A stretch of DNA of 64,000 nucleotides from Asticcacaulis currens (GCF_028550395.1 NZ_JAQQKW010000002.1:310001-374000), one strand, 5' to 3'. Counted from the first letter of the stretch, positions 16,898 to 26,549 are shown. Translations and numbers: made by a program. Notes: generated by a model from the sequence alone, not told the origin.

Positions 16898-17088
16898 GAC
16901 TATGACCCGAGCCTGTGAAACGATTAAGCGTCGTCGCCCTGTGGACGCAGGACCGCAACCCCGCTCAATCCAGTCAGAATTTTAAGGATTTACGACGAAT
17001 CGGGCTTGCCCCACGGATCGCACCTGTTAAAAGCCGCCGCATGTAAAACACGCACGTGTTTCCCACCCTGCCGCCCCACAGGTTCCCC

Positions 17089-18024
17089 ATGAAATTGCTA
17101 TCGGCCAATTCCAACCGACTGCTGGCTCAGGCCATCGGCGACTATCTCGACATGCCCCTGACCAAGGCGCGCATCGAACGCTTCGCCGACAAGGAAATCT
17201 TCGTCACCATCGACGAAAACGTGCGCGGTGAGGATGTGTTTGTCATTCAGTCCACCAGCTATCCGGCCAATGACAACCTGATGGAGTTGCTGATCTGCAT
17301 CGACGCCCTGACGCGGGCTTCGGCCAAGCGCATCACCGCTGTCATCCCCTATTTCGGCTACGCCCGTCAGGACCGCAAGACCGGCGGCCGCACCCCCATT
17401 TCGGCCAAGCTGGTGGCCAATCTGATCGTGCGCGCCGGCGCGCACCGCGTCCTGACCATGGACCTGCACGCCGGTCAGATTCAGGGGTTTTTCGACATCC
17501 CGACTGATAATCTGGTGGCTATTCCCTTCATGGCCAAGGACATCAAGGCCAACTATCCCAATGCCCATGAAATCATGGTCGTATCGCCGGATGTCGGCGG
17601 CGTGGTGCGCGCCCGCGCTCTGGCCGACCGTCTGGGCGGTGATCTGGCTATCGTGGACAAGCGTCGTCCGCGCGCCGGCGAATCCGAAGTGATGAACATC
17701 ATCGGGGACGTGACCGGCCGCAACTGTATCCTGTTCGACGATATCGTCGATTCCGGCGGCACACTGGTTAATGCGGCCAAGGCGCTGATCGACCGTGGGG
17801 CGACCTCGGTTTCCGCCTATATCAGCCATGGCGTCCTGTCCGGCAAGGCCATGGAGCGCGTCGAAACTTCGGTGCTCAAGGAACTGGTCATCACAGACTC
17901 CATCGAAGCGCCGGAACATGTGCGCAACCACCCCAAGGTCCGCATTGTGGGCGTTGCCCCGCTGATCGGCGAAGCGATCCGCCGCATCGCCAACGAAGAG
18001 TCCGTTTCCAAACTTTTCGACTGA
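17089..18024 (+). CDS. prs: Ribose-phosphate pyrophosphokinase (PRPP synthetase)
   Basis: Makes PRPP from ribose 5-phosphate and ATP for nucleotide, histidine and tryptophan synthesis. At 311 residues it matches the family length. Seen: the flexible-loop region [19 protein letters not shown], the ribose-phosphate signature [19 protein letters not shown] and the PRPP-binding loop [12 protein letters not shown]. The ATG at 17089 gives the standard MKLLSANSN start; an upstream codon at 17056 has no support. The 191-base gap before it holds a small palindrome AAACAC-gcac-GTGTTT (17046-17061). Confidence 0.96.
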   Translation: MKLLSANSNRLLAQAIGDYLDMPLTKARIERFADKEIFVTIDENVRGEDVFVIQSTSYPANDNLMELLICIDALTRASAKRITAVIPYFGYARQDRKTGGRTPISAKLVANLIVRAGAHRVLTMDLHAGQIQGFFDIPTDNLVAIPFMAKDIKANYPNAHEIMVVSPDVGGVVRARALADRLGGDLAIVDKRRPRAGESEVMNIIGDVTGRNCILFDDIVDSGGTLVNAAKALIDRGATSVSAYISHGVLSGKAMERVETSVLKELVITDSIEAPEHVRNHPKVRIVGVAPLIGEAIRRIANEESVSKLFD

Positions 18025-18048
18025 TCGCACGGTCCATTGCCCACCGCC

Positions 18049-18080
18049 AAAAGGGCGTCTTTTCAGACGCCCTTTTTATT
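18049..18080 (+). terminator. Intrinsic terminator of prs
   Basis: A GC stem AAAAGGGCGTCT (18049-18060) / AGACGCCCTTTTT (18065-18077), loop TTTC, followed by ATTTT. The A/T runs let it act from either side. Confidence 0.92.
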
Positions 18081-18438
18081 TTAAATTAGGGCGATATTAA
18101 CCCTGTCGCGCAGCGCGCGTCTCACAGAAATGTTATTTCCATTTTCCGGCGACTCACGGACGTGCACGGTTAAAAAAGCCATATTTTTGGCGCTTTTATG
18201 AGGACTTCTGCTGTCAGTTGAATTATTCCTGACAGCCTTGTGGTCGGCCGTTTTGCCGGTATCATGCCCTCGCCGTCCGGGTGGGGCAAATGGTCCGACC
18301 CGTAGCACCTGACATAAAGAACAGATGTGCAGACGCTTTGGCGCAGCCTCTGTTTTTCTGCGCCCGGGGGCCCAGCCCCGACAACCGACGTCTCGCATTT
18401 CGCCCGCCGCTTCGGGCATCCGTTTTGGGGAGTTTAGT
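18081..18438. other. Gene-free stretch ahead of the lipoprotein gene
   Basis: About 360 bases without a supportable gene. It contains a perfect inverted repeat CTGTCAG (18211-18217) / CTGACAG (18229-18235) with an 11-base AT-rich spacer, which looks like an operator, and an AT-rich segment before it (about 18165-18200). The ribosome binding site GGGGAG sits at its 3' end. Confidence 0.5.
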
Positions 18439-19689
18439 ATGAAATTCACGACCGGAACCGGCCGCAGGCCGATCTTCTTGGCCGTCACTGCGTCGATTAT
18501 GGCGCTCAGCCTGGCCGCCTGTCAGACCGATGCACCGCCTCCCGCGCCTCCCCCGCCACCGCCCGCATCCGCTGGCCCGCCGGTGTCGCTGGCCCCGGCC
18601 ATTTCGGATGCCGCTTCGGTCTATGTCGCCTATGTCGAACAGGCGCGCGGCATGAGCCCCGATTTCAACGACGCCTCCATGGTTCAGGCCAAGCTGAGCC
18701 AGGGTGCCTCCTATGAGCCCAAGCAACTGGCGCGGGGCGCGATCGCCTATGCCGCCATCGTCGCCATGCAGGAACCGGCCTTCCGCTCACAACTGCGCGC
18801 CTATGCCGCCGACGCGACCGCCCGTCAGGAACTGGTGACCAAGCTGTTCAGCAACCCCGGCTATGCGGCGGGCATACCCGGTGCCAATATTGCCGCGCGA
18901 CGCGTGATCCTTGCCCTCTCTTCGGACGGCGAAATGCTCTACACCAAGGGCACGGCGATGAAGCAGGCGGCCTACGCGATCCAGAAGCAGGCCTGGTCCA
19001 AGGGCGTGCTGAGCGATCCGGCGGGCCGTCTGGCCGCCACCAAGCTGTCGTCCTCAACCAGCCGCGGCGTCGTTTCCGATCAAAGTGCGAAGCTGCTGAC
19101 GGCCGCCCTGACGGGTGAAGGCCTGACGACCCGCGCCAATACGGGCGGGGCGACGGCAGATGCGGCCGCCTATAATGCCACAGCTTCGTCCGGTTCGGCC
19201 GCACAACCGCTGAGCAGCACCGGCACCGCTGCGGGGTCTTTCGATCACGAGGCCCTGTTCAACACGCCCTATACCTACGGCGTCAACCGTGCCCTGGCCA
19301 TCGCGGCCATCTCCATTCTGGGCGAAGGCACTGGTCCCAATGAAGAGGCCGTCATAGCCCTGCTCAACGAACAGAAGGCCCCGCGCTGCCTTGGCGAATC
19401 AAAGCTGAACCTCAACCAGTGCCTGGCGGCGTCGCGCTTTCACTTCGACGACGTCTTCTGTGTCGGTCAGCACATCATGATGGACACCGGCAACTGCATC
19501 GGCGAACTGTCCTCCAATGCCCTCAACCTGTCGCCGGACCGCGAGGTCACGCTGAAGGCTGACGGCACCGAGGAACTGAAATACGCCAATGCCAAGCCGT
19601 ATCTGAAGCCGGAGCCAGTCAAGAAAACGGCCTCAAAGAAGACCTCCGGCAAAAAGGCATCCACGCCGGCCAAGAAGAAGTCGTCTTAG
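18439..19689 (+). CDS. Hypothetical lipoprotein with Pro-rich linker and Lys-rich tail
   Basis: I do not recognise this 416-residue protein. It has a lipobox LAAC (Cys28), then a proline run (about 33-48), an alanine-rich helical body (VYVAYVEQARGMSPDFNDASM to ALTGEGLTTR), a low-complexity Ala/Ser/Thr/Gly stretch (about 225-260), a domain with four cysteines (APRCLGESKLNLNQC, DVFCVGQH, GNCIGEL) that could form two disulfides, and a tail of repeated Lys/Ser/Thr residues. The basic tail might bind peptidoglycan, lipopolysaccharide or teichoic-like polymers; that is a guess. GGGGAG precedes the ATG. Two strong hairpins follow. Confidence 0.7.
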   Translation: MKFTTGTGRRPIFLAVTASIMALSLAACQTDAPPPAPPPPPPASAGPPVSLAPAISDAASVYVAYVEQARGMSPDFNDASMVQAKLSQGASYEPKQLARGAIAYAAIVAMQEPAFRSQLRAYAADATARQELVTKLFSNPGYAAGIPGANIAARRVILALSSDGEMLYTKGTAMKQAAYAIQKQAWSKGVLSDPAGRLAATKLSSSTSRGVVSDQSAKLLTAALTGEGLTTRANTGGATADAAAYNATASSGSAAQPLSSTGTAAGSFDHEALFNTPYTYGVNRALAIAAISILGEGTGPNEEAVIALLNEQKAPRCLGESKLNLNQCLAASRFHFDDVFCVGQHIMMDTGNCIGELSSNALNLSPDREVTLKADGTEELKYANAKPYLKPEPVKKTASKKTSGKKASTPAKKKSS

Positions 19690-19692
19690 GCG

Positions 19693-19720
19693 TCATGAGG
19701 GAAACCCGTTTCCCTCATGA
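19693..19720. terminator. Stem-loop after the lipoprotein gene
   Basis: A 12-bp perfect stem TCATGAGGGAAA / TTTCCCTCATGA with loop CCCG, three bases after the stop codon. It lacks a strong T-run, so it may stabilise the 3' end and act with the next hairpin. Confidence 0.65.
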
Positions 19721-19744
19721 GCGGCTGTCTTTAATATATCGAGG

Positions 19745-19789
19745 AAAAATCCCTCAGGGCGACCACAGAAAGCCCTTGAGGGATTTTTC
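19745..19789. terminator. Long intrinsic terminator
   Basis: AAAAATCCCTCA (19745-19756) pairs with TGAGGGATTTTT (19777-19788), continued inward by GGGC/GCCC. Terminal T-run on the plus strand and A-run at the start. The remaining 19790-20012 stretch ahead of rplY shows no gene and should carry the rplY promoter. Confidence 0.8.
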
Positions 19790-20012
19790 GGCTTTCGGGC
19801 AGCCGCGACGCGCCGTTTTGCTATCAAAACCACAAATTTGATGGTTTTCGGCGGTTGCGTATCGGGACGTTAGCGTGTATCTACGCGCCCTCTTGAGATT
19901 TTCGGGGTCTCCCCCACGCCGTGTCCATTGTGTTGCCCGCGCCTCCCTTACGGAGGTTTCAGAGGGCGGGCATTGAAACCGACGCGGCGCATTTTGTTTG
20001 AGGAACAGGCTA

Positions 20013-20606
20013 ATGGCCGATATCGTACTAGACGTTGAAATCCGTGAGCGCACCGGCACCGGCGGCGCCCGCGCCACCCGCAATGAAGGCAAGGTTCCGG
20101 GCATCCTGTACGGTGGTGACAAGGCTCCGGTGGCCATCGCCGTGAAGCTCAATGAATTCCGCAAGGCGCTCTACACGGGCAAGCTGGCCGGTCACCTCGT
20201 CACGCTGAAGTACGGCGAAGAGACCCAGAAGGTCATCGCCAAGGCGATCGACTTCCACCCGGTCACCGATGTGCCGGTTCACTTCGACCTCTATCGCGTC
20301 GATGAAACCCAGACCATCAAGATCAACGTGCCGGTTCACTTCAAGAACCACGACGCCTCGCCGGGCCTGAAAAAGGGCGGTGCCCTGACTGTGGCTTTCC
20401 ACGAGCTGGAAATTCAGGTGCCCGCCGGTCACATTCCGGAAGACGTGATCGTGGACCTGTCGGGTCTCGACATCGGCGCTTCGGTCCACGTCGGCGATCT
20501 GAGCCTGCCGTCGGACGTCACCGCCGTTCAGGGCAAGGACGTCGTGATCGCCTCGATCACCGCCTCGGCCGCTGAAAAGAGCGAAGAAGCTTCCGCCGAA
20601 GCCTGA
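20013..20606 (+). CDS. rplY: 50S ribosomal protein L25 / general stress protein Ctc
   Basis: Binds 5S rRNA in the large subunit. The 197-residue long (Ctc-type) form has the N-terminal L25 domain (RERTGTGGARATRNEGKVPGI, HFDLYRVD) and the C-terminal beta domain (PGLKKGGALTVAFHELEIQVPA, PEDVIVDLSGLDIGASVHV). The ATG at 20013 follows AGGAACAGG. It heads the conserved rplY-pth pair, but a strong terminator lies between them. Confidence 0.96.
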   Translation: MADIVLDVEIRERTGTGGARATRNEGKVPGILYGGDKAPVAIAVKLNEFRKALYTGKLAGHLVTLKYGEETQKVIAKAIDFHPVTDVPVHFDLYRVDETQTIKINVPVHFKNHDASPGLKKGGALTVAFHELEIQVPAGHIPEDVIVDLSGLDIGASVHVGDLSLPSDVTAVQGKDVVIASITASAAEKSEEASAEA

Positions 20607-20632
20607 TAAGGGCTTTTACACGGAATAGGATA

Positions 20633-20668
20633 AAGCCCTGTCCTTACCCTAAGGACAGGGCTTATTTC
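20633..20668 (+). terminator. Intrinsic terminator of rplY
   Basis: A 14-bp perfect stem AAGCCCTGTCCTTA (20633-20646) / TAAGGACAGGGCTT (20650-20663), loop CCC, then ATTTCT. Confidence 0.9.
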
Positions 20669-20789
20669 TGTGTGCAACCCGACGAATCCGCTCCGGGTCT
20701 GTGCATTTCGGCATGTTCGTTCTGCCATTTTTTTGATTAGATCACCGTTCATTGAGTACGGAATCGATTTGAGCTGATCGGAGCCCGCC

Positions 20790-21398
20790 TTGTTTCTTGT
20801 CGTTGGTCTTGGCAATCCAGGCACGCAATATGCGAAGAACCGGCACAATATCGGCTTCATGTTTATTGACCGCCTGATCGACAGCCCCGACTTCGGTCCG
20901 GTGCGCAAGAAGTTTCAGTCCGAAGTCGCCGAAGGGTCGGTCGATACGCCCAAGGGGCCGGCGAAGATACTGGCCATGAAACCGCAAACCTTCATGAATC
21001 TTTCGGGTAATGCGGTACTGGAAGCGGCGACCTTTTATAAGATCAAACCCGACCACATCCTTGTATTCCATGACGAACTGGACCTGGCACCGGGACGCTT
21101 CCGGCTGAAAATGGGCGGTGGCCATGCGGGCCATAATGGTTTACGTTCCATTATGGGACATCTGGGGCCGAATTTCGTGCGCGGGCGCATGGGAATCGGG
21201 CACCCCGGACAAAAGGAACTGGTACATAGCTGGGTCTTGTCGGACTTCTACAAGGCCGAGGACTGGGTTGAGCGTTTGTGTGACGCCTGCGTCAAGGCGC
21301 TACCTCTGGCGCTCTTGGGGGAAAGTGAAAAATACATGACCGAAGTGATGCGTTTGAGCCCGGCTCCGAAATTCGATCCTAAAAAAGTCGTTCAGTAG
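20790..21398 (+). CDS. pth: Peptidyl-tRNA hydrolase
   Basis: Cleaves peptidyl-tRNA dropped from ribosomes. The 202-residue protein has the catalytic histidine in YAKNRHNIGFMFID, the KPQTFMNLSGNAV motif, FHDELDLAPGRFRLKMGGGHAGHNGL and the C-terminal VRGRMGIGHPG. The start is a TTG at 20790; no in-frame ATG could supply the N-terminal LVVGLGNPG strand, so TTG is accepted. The rare start may keep expression low. Confidence 0.95.
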   Translation: MFLVVGLGNPGTQYAKNRHNIGFMFIDRLIDSPDFGPVRKKFQSEVAEGSVDTPKGPAKILAMKPQTFMNLSGNAVLEAATFYKIKPDHILVFHDELDLAPGRFRLKMGGGHAGHNGLRSIMGHLGPNFVRGRMGIGHPGQKELVHSWVLSDFYKAEDWVERLCDACVKALPLALLGESEKYMTEVMRLSPAPKFDPKKVVQ

Positions 21399-21416
21399 GA
21401 CTTAGAAGGTTAGACG

Positions 21417-22706
21417 ATGCCGACCGCGCCTCAAATCGTTCTGACGACCTTTGGTTCGCTGGGGGATCTGCATCCCTTCATGGCGTTGGGCCTTGCGCTG
21501 AAACGCCGTGGGGTGTCTGTCGTCCTGGCCTCGCACCCCGACTATGAAGGCAAGGTCGAAGCCGCCGGATTGAAATTCCTTGCCTGCGGCCCCAGCATGG
21601 AAACCTATCGCCAGAATCTGGGCATAGATGCCGCGCAGATCATCCGCCATTTTTCGCAAGACCACGGCTTCATGCTGAAGCATCTCGTGGCCCCCTATAT
21701 CGAGCAGGGACTGTCGGAGTTGCGGCCCATTGTGCGGCAGGCCGATCTGGTCGTTTCCTCCTCCTATGCCTATACGGCGCATCTGGCGGCGCGCCTCGAA
21801 GGCCGCCCCTTCTCGACCGTCGCCCTGCAACCGGCTGTCATGTTGTCGGCCTATGATCCGCCCAAGCTGAAGGACGCGCCTCTGGTGCTGTCGCCGCGTA
21901 CCGAACTGGGGCGGCAATATAACCGCGCCATCTTCTGGATCGGCGAAAAGAAGCTGGCGGGCTGCCTCGCGCCCATCCGCGCCATCTACGCCAAATACGG
22001 CATCGACATGGAGATCGGCCTCGGCGGGGTACAGTCGGATCAGATGACGCTGGGCCTCTATTCGCCCCTCATCGGCGATGTGGCGCCGGACTTCCCGCCG
22101 CATACCGAGATCGTCGGCTTCCCCTTCTTCGACTCGGAAGACGGTCGTCGTAGCGAACTGCCGCCGCAGTTGGAAGCCTTCCTGTCCGCCGGTCAGGCAC
22201 CACTGGTTTTCAGTCTGGGCTCTACGGCGGTCTATGATGGCGAGGACTTCTACCGCACAGCGGTCAAGGCGGCAAAGGCGCTGCGTCAGCGCGCCGTGCT
22301 GCTGGTCGGCGGTCAAAGCCCGCTGCTCAATGACGACTTCGGACCGGATATTCTCTGCGTCCCCTATGCGCCGCATTCGCTGCTGATGCCGCGCGCCCGC
22401 GTCAATATCCATCATGGCGGCATCGGCTCCACCGCTCAGGCCCTGCGCGCCGGGCGGCCGCAACTGGTCACGCCGGTTTTTGGCGATCAGTTTGACAATG
22501 GCCGCCGCATCGAGCGTCTGGGGGCTGGCCTGTCGATCACCTTTGACCGCTGGCATAAGCACTCGGCCATTCGTCTGCTGGATCGCCTGCTCTCGGACAC
22601 CGCCTTCGCCGGCAAGGCCGCCTCTGCGGCCGCCGTCGTGGCGCAGGAAGACGGGGCCGAACGCGCCGCCGAGCGCCTTATGCAAAGCCTGTCGGTGACG
22701 GTTTAA
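21417..22706 (+). CDS. Glycosyltransferase, GT1/UGT-like
   Basis: A 429-residue GT-B glycosyltransferase of the UDP-glucuronosyl/MGT type, which glycosylates lipids or small hydrophobic molecules. Seen: the N-terminal TTFGSLGDLHPFMALGLAL, the acceptor-domain middle, VFSLGSTAVY and the nucleotide-sugar signature HHGGIGSTAQALRAGRPQL, then PVFGDQFDNGRRI. The acceptor and sugar are unknown; rhamnosyl or glucosyl transfer to a lipid is plausible. It lies between pth and ychF, which are near neighbours in many alphaproteobacteria, so it is probably an accessory insertion. Confidence 0.85.
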   Translation: MPTAPQIVLTTFGSLGDLHPFMALGLALKRRGVSVVLASHPDYEGKVEAAGLKFLACGPSMETYRQNLGIDAAQIIRHFSQDHGFMLKHLVAPYIEQGLSELRPIVRQADLVVSSSYAYTAHLAARLEGRPFSTVALQPAVMLSAYDPPKLKDAPLVLSPRTELGRQYNRAIFWIGEKKLAGCLAPIRAIYAKYGIDMEIGLGGVQSDQMTLGLYSPLIGDVAPDFPPHTEIVGFPFFDSEDGRRSELPPQLEAFLSAGQAPLVFSLGSTAVYDGEDFYRTAVKAAKALRQRAVLLVGGQSPLLNDDFGPDILCVPYAPHSLLMPRARVNIHHGGIGSTAQALRAGRPQLVTPVFGDQFDNGRRIERLGAGLSITFDRWHKHSAIRLLDRLLSDTAFAGKAASAAAVVAQEDGAERAAERLMQSLSVTV

Positions 22707-22710
22707 TTAT

Positions 22711-22772
22711 ACCTCCCCAACTTGTTGGGGAGGGGGACCGCACGAAGCGAAGCTGAGATGCGGTGGTGGGGG
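22711..22772 (+). repeat. Dispersed intergenic repeat, copy 2
   Basis: ACCTCCCCAA-cttg-TTGGGGAGG, GGACCGCACGAAGCGAAG and TGCGGTGGTGGGGG: nearly the same as copy 1 at 16037-16097 apart from loop bases. It sits between the glycosyltransferase and the converging serine hydrolase. Confidence 0.85.
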
Positions 22773-22803
22773 TTTTTAAGTCAATGACTTGTTACCCACC
22801 TGC

Positions 22804-24375
22804 TCATATCTTCCGCAGATCGAGATCCTGATAGTCGAAGCTGAAATCGGCCAGCGGCGAATAGGCCACCAGCTTCATGCCTGCGACCTTGCCGTCCTTT
22901 ACCTCGAACGTCACCACGGCGTCCTCGCCCCAGCCGACAGGGAAGCGCGTGCGGAAGACGTCCGGCCCGAACACCTCCAGCGACCCTTTCAGGCGCGGCG
23001 TGCGGGTGAAATCCAGCATCAGGCGCGCCGTCTTGCCCTTGCCGCTCACCGCCACCGTCACATCGCCGTACCAGGCATCCCGATAGGTGCCGGCATAGGC
23101 CGACAACGGCAGGGACGGTCCGCCCGGCTGGACTTTCGGCGCATCGGCCAGCGCCTTATCCGCCGCCTTGGCCGTGCCTTCGACGGCCGCCTTCAGCCAG
23201 TCGTAGGCGGGCGCCCCGATCAGCAGGTCGAGAATGGCGTTGCGAATCTGCCCGCTCGCCCCATCCTCGACATTGGTATAGACGGCGACCGCTATGCCCT
23301 TTTCCGGCAGCAAGGCCTGCTGCGTTACCTGCCCGACCAGCCCGCCGGAGTGCGAGACCAGCCGCAGCCCGCGATAATCCTGAATGAACCAGCCCAGACC
23401 ATAGGTACGAAACAAAGCTGCGGTCGGCATCTCCGGCGTCGGCCCCGCTCCGGCCCCGACCATCGTGTTGGGCTTCCACATTTCGCGCGACGAGGCCTCG
23501 GAAAACAGCCGCTGACCGTTGGGCATCACGCCCTTTTTCAGTTGCGTATGCAGCCACGGCAATATGCCCGCCACGCTGGTGACCAGCCCCGCCGCCGGTG
23601 AAAAGGACAGGGTCTCTTCGGGTAACACCACCTTATAGTCGCCCATGCCGCGCAGCGGGCCGGTCAGGCGCGCGTGACGCCCGGCCACATTGTTCCTGGT
23701 CACATTGGGCCAGCCCAGCACCGTATCGGCCATGCCCAAGGGCGTCAGCAGACGCTCGGTCACAAAGCGCTCATAGGTCTGACCCGACACCCGCTCGATG
23801 ACCAGACCGGCGATGGTGAACATGACATTGTTATAGGCATAGCCCGAACGGAACGGGTATTGCGGCTTGAGGAACGACACGCCCTTGAGCTGATCCTCTC
23901 GCGTGTGGTCCGACTCCGGGAACAGCATCAGATCGCCCTGCCCCAGACCCAGTCCGGCCCGGTGCGACAGCAAATCCCGCACCGTCACCAGCGGTGTCAG
24001 GGCCGGGTCGTACATCTTGAATTCGGGGATATAGCGCACGACCGGCGCGTCCCATTCGACCTTTTTCTCTTCGACCAGCAGGGCCAGAGCCGCCGCCGTA
24101 AAGGCCTTGGTATTCGACGCGATGCCGAACTGTGTATGCTCATCGACCTCGTCAGGCTTGCCGAGCGTGCGAACACCATAGCCCTTAACATAGTCGGGCT
24201 GACCGGGCCGGATGACGGCGACGGCCACGCCCGGCAGGGCAAACTTCGCCATAAAGGCTTCGACAATGGCGTCGATCTGCGCCGTGTCGGAGGTCTGCGC
24301 AACGGCCGGCAGGGCCGTCGCCGCGGCAAGGCCCGCGCTAAGGGTGAGGAACGAACGGCGGTCGGTGCGCAGCAT
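22804..24375 (-). CDS. Serine hydrolase, beta-lactamase class C family with C-terminal DUF3471-like domain
   Basis: A secreted or periplasmic penicillin-binding-type hydrolase of 523 residues. The signal carries a twin-arginine-like RTDRRSFLTLS and ends near LPAVAQT. The catalytic set is present: SNTK (the SxxK motif, Ser87-Lys90 from this start), the tyrosine motif YAYNN and the third motif HSGG. A beta-rich C-terminal domain begins near LPLSAYAGTYRDAWYGD. Likely substrates are peptides or esters; it is not evidence of antibiotic resistance. The ATG at 24375 fits AAGGA-7-ATG better than the one at 24381. Confidence 0.88.
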   Translation of the reverse strand: MLRTDRRSFLTLSAGLAAATALPAVAQTSDTAQIDAIVEAFMAKFALPGVAVAVIRPGQPDYVKGYGVRTLGKPDEVDEHTQFGIASNTKAFTAAALALLVEEKKVEWDAPVVRYIPEFKMYDPALTPLVTVRDLLSHRAGLGLGQGDLMLFPESDHTREDQLKGVSFLKPQYPFRSGYAYNNVMFTIAGLVIERVSGQTYERFVTERLLTPLGMADTVLGWPNVTRNNVAGRHARLTGPLRGMGDYKVVLPEETLSFSPAAGLVTSVAGILPWLHTQLKKGVMPNGQRLFSEASSREMWKPNTMVGAGAGPTPEMPTAALFRTYGLGWFIQDYRGLRLVSHSGGLVGQVTQQALLPEKGIAVAVYTNVEDGASGQIRNAILDLLIGAPAYDWLKAAVEGTAKAADKALADAPKVQPGGPSLPLSAYAGTYRDAWYGDVTVAVSGKGKTARLMLDFTRTPRLKGSLEVFGPDVFRTRFPVGWGEDAVVTFEVKDGKVAGMKLVAYSPLADFSFDYQDLDLRKI

Positions 24376-24516
24376 GGTCATATCCTTGCAATAGATACGA
24401 CAGCCTACTCCGCGTCATTTCGGTTACGCAAGCATATCCGCCTCTAAACCACTGGCCATTACCGGGAAAATGCGTTAGGCAGCGGGCCAATTTCTCTCTT
24501 TTCCGCTTGGAATCCC

Positions 24517-25629
24517 ATGGCCCTGAAAGTCGCAATCGTCGGTCTGCCCAATGTCGGCAAGTCCACCCTGTTCAACGCCCTGACCCAGACCGCTTCGGCC
24601 CAGGCTGCCAACTACCCCTTCTGCACCATCGAACCGAACACAGGCGAAGTGGCCGTGCCGGAGCCGCGCCTTGAGGTGCTGGCCAAGATCGTCGGCTCGA
24701 AGGAAATCATCCCAGCACGCATCAACTTCGTCGATATTGCCGGCTTGGTGCGCGGCGCGTCGAAGGGCGAAGGCCTCGGCAACCAGTTCCTCGCCAATAT
24801 CCGCGACTGCGACGCCATCGCCTTTGTGGCCCGCTGCTTCGTCGATACGGACATCACCCATGTCGAAGGCCGCATTGACCCGCTGGCTGATCTGGAAATC
24901 ATCGAAACCGAACTGATGATCGCCGATCTGGAATCCCTGGAAAAGCGCCTGCCACAGCTTGAAAAGCGCGCCAAGTCAGGCGGCGACAAAGACGCAGCCC
25001 TCACGGTGTCGCTGATCCATGCCGCTCTGGCCGAACTGCGCGATGGCCGCCCGGCCCGCGTCGCCTACGAGAAAGGTAAGATCAGCAAGGAAGACACCAA
25101 GGCGTGGGAGATGCTGCAACTGCTGACCTCCAAGCCCGCCCTGTACGTCTGTAACGTCGATGAGGCCTCGGCTTCGACGGGCAACGACCTGTCGGAAATC
25201 GTCTCCAAACGCGCCGCTGCCGATCACGCCAAGTCGGTGGTCATTTCGGCGCAGATCGAATCGGAAATCGCGCTGCTCGATGCCGATGAGCGTCAGGAGT
25301 TTCTGGAAACCCTTGGCCTCGAAGAACCGGGCCTCAACCGCCTGATCCGCGAAGCCTATGCGCTGCTGGGTCTGCAATCCTACTTCACCGTCGGCCCCAA
25401 GGAAGCGCGCGCCTGGACCATCCATGTCGGCGATACCGCGCCGCAGGCCGCCGGCGTCATCCATACGGACTTTGAAAAGGGCTTCATCCGCGCCGAAACC
25501 ATCGCCTATGAGGACTTCGTGAAGTTCAACGGCGAAGCCGGCGCCAAGGAAAACGGCAAGTTCCGTCAGGAAGGCAAGGAATACATCGTCAAGGATGGCG
25601 ATGTGATGAACTTCCGCTTTAACGTATAG
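24517..25629 (+). CDS. ychF: Redox-regulated ATPase YchF
   Basis: An Obg-family P-loop protein that prefers ATP and binds ribosomes; it affects stress responses and translation start selection in other bacteria. The 370-residue protein has the P-loop [12 protein letters not shown], the G2-G3 region [25 protein letters not shown] in place of NKxD (the reason for ATP preference), a coiled-coil insertion and the C-terminal TGS domain ([28 protein letters not shown]). Normal length and start. Confidence 0.96.
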   Translation: MALKVAIVGLPNVGKSTLFNALTQTASAQAANYPFCTIEPNTGEVAVPEPRLEVLAKIVGSKEIIPARINFVDIAGLVRGASKGEGLGNQFLANIRDCDAIAFVARCFVDTDITHVEGRIDPLADLEIIETELMIADLESLEKRLPQLEKRAKSGGDKDAALTVSLIHAALAELRDGRPARVAYEKGKISKEDTKAWEMLQLLTSKPALYVCNVDEASASTGNDLSEIVSKRAAADHAKSVVISAQIESEIALLDADERQEFLETLGLEEPGLNRLIREAYALLGLQSYFTVGPKEARAWTIHVGDTAPQAAGVIHTDFEKGFIRAETIAYEDFVKFNGEAGAKENGKFRQEGKEYIVKDGDVMNFRFNV

Positions 25630-25713
25630 CAGGGGCACGGCCCCTGCACCCGTTACGGGGAGTAGATGGAGACGTCTCGGTGAGGTATCGGGGTTTGGGG
25701 CCTGCGGCCCCAA
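25629..25713. terminator. Stem-loops between converging ychF and HD-domain genes
   Basis: GCAGGGGC-acg-GCCCCTGC (25629-25647) overlaps the last base of the ychF stop, and TTGGGGCC-tgc-GGCCCCAA (25695-25713) lies just past the HD gene. Both are perfect 8-bp stems, without T-runs; termination or 3'-end protection is inferred. Confidence 0.5.
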
Positions 25714-25716
25714 GTC

Positions 25717-26442
25717 TTAGATTTCTTCGTGAAGATATTCTATAAACGCCTTCATGCGGGCGTGGCGCAGGTCGGCCATATCGCGGCCAGCGGCGGTCTG
25801 AAACCCGGATTTCAGCTTGAACAGCTTGGTTTCAAAGTGGTCGAGCGCGAAGCTGAGGTCGTCCAGTTCGCGCTCCTCGGCCTTGGGGTCGAAAGGATCG
25901 TAAAGGGCGCTGTTCATGCGCCCGGCCGTGTAGAAACAGCGTGCAATACCGACAAAGCCGATGGCGTCCAGACGGTCGGCGTCCTGCACGATTTTGGCTT
26001 CCAGCGTTTCCGACGCGACATTGGCACTGAATGAATGGGTCAGGATGGCGTGGGTGGCGGCCTCTCTGCGGGCGGGTTCCCAGCCCAGAGCTGCCAGTAT
26101 CTCGCCGGCCTTTTCCGCAGAGAGGCGCGAGGCTTCGGCGCGCAGCGGGGAATTTTTCTCGACCTGAACGCAGTCGTGCAGCAGGACCGCCGCCGCCACG
26201 ATTTCGGCCTCACCGTTTTCGGCGGCACACAGGGTCATGGCGACCTTGAACACGCGCTGGAGGTGTGACACGTCGTGCGAACCGTCGTCACTGCTGCCCA
26301 GAACGTGCGGCAACAAGGCCTCGGCCAGAGCCTCATGCGGCGCAAAGGACGGTGCCAGACGCGCGGCCATCATCTTTTGCAGGGCCTGCGCATCAGGAAA
26401 CCGGCTGGTGCCTTTGGAAACGGGTTGGGTCTGACAATCCAT
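25717..26442 (-). CDS. HD-domain phosphohydrolase-like protein
   Basis: A 241-residue metal-dependent HD-superfamily protein. The ligands are visible in order: His in HDVSHLQRV, the paired VLLHDC, and the aspartate helix VQDADRLDAIGFVGIAR. This is the arrangement of the uncharacterised HD phosphohydrolases related to YedJ/YfbR-type nucleotidases. Substrate unknown. It stands alone, converging on ychF. Confidence 0.82.
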   Translation of the reverse strand: MDCQTQPVSKGTSRFPDAQALQKMMAARLAPSFAPHEALAEALLPHVLGSSDDGSHDVSHLQRVFKVAMTLCAAENGEAEIVAAAVLLHDCVQVEKNSPLRAEASRLSAEKAGEILAALGWEPARREAATHAILTHSFSANVASETLEAKIVQDADRLDAIGFVGIARCFYTAGRMNSALYDPFDPKAEERELDDLSFALDHFETKLFKLKSGFQTAAGRDMADLRHARMKAFIEYLHEEI

Positions 26443-26549
26443 GGACGACTCGATACTGTCCCCTGCCTCGGCCTGATCTGTAGCACGCGATCATAAAGGA
26501 ATGTGCCCTTTTACACCCGATGAGCGATCACTTTTTGAATCCCCCAACA

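Noticed and set aside
21402-22685. 427-codon frame opposite the glycosyltransferase
   Set aside because: High-GC shadow frame; the plus-strand protein has clear glycosyltransferase motifs and a start with normal spacing.
22804-24375. Antibiotic-resistance beta-lactamase
   Set aside because: SxxK, YxN and HSGG show the fold only; the length and extra C-terminal domain fit general serine hydrolases, not AmpC.
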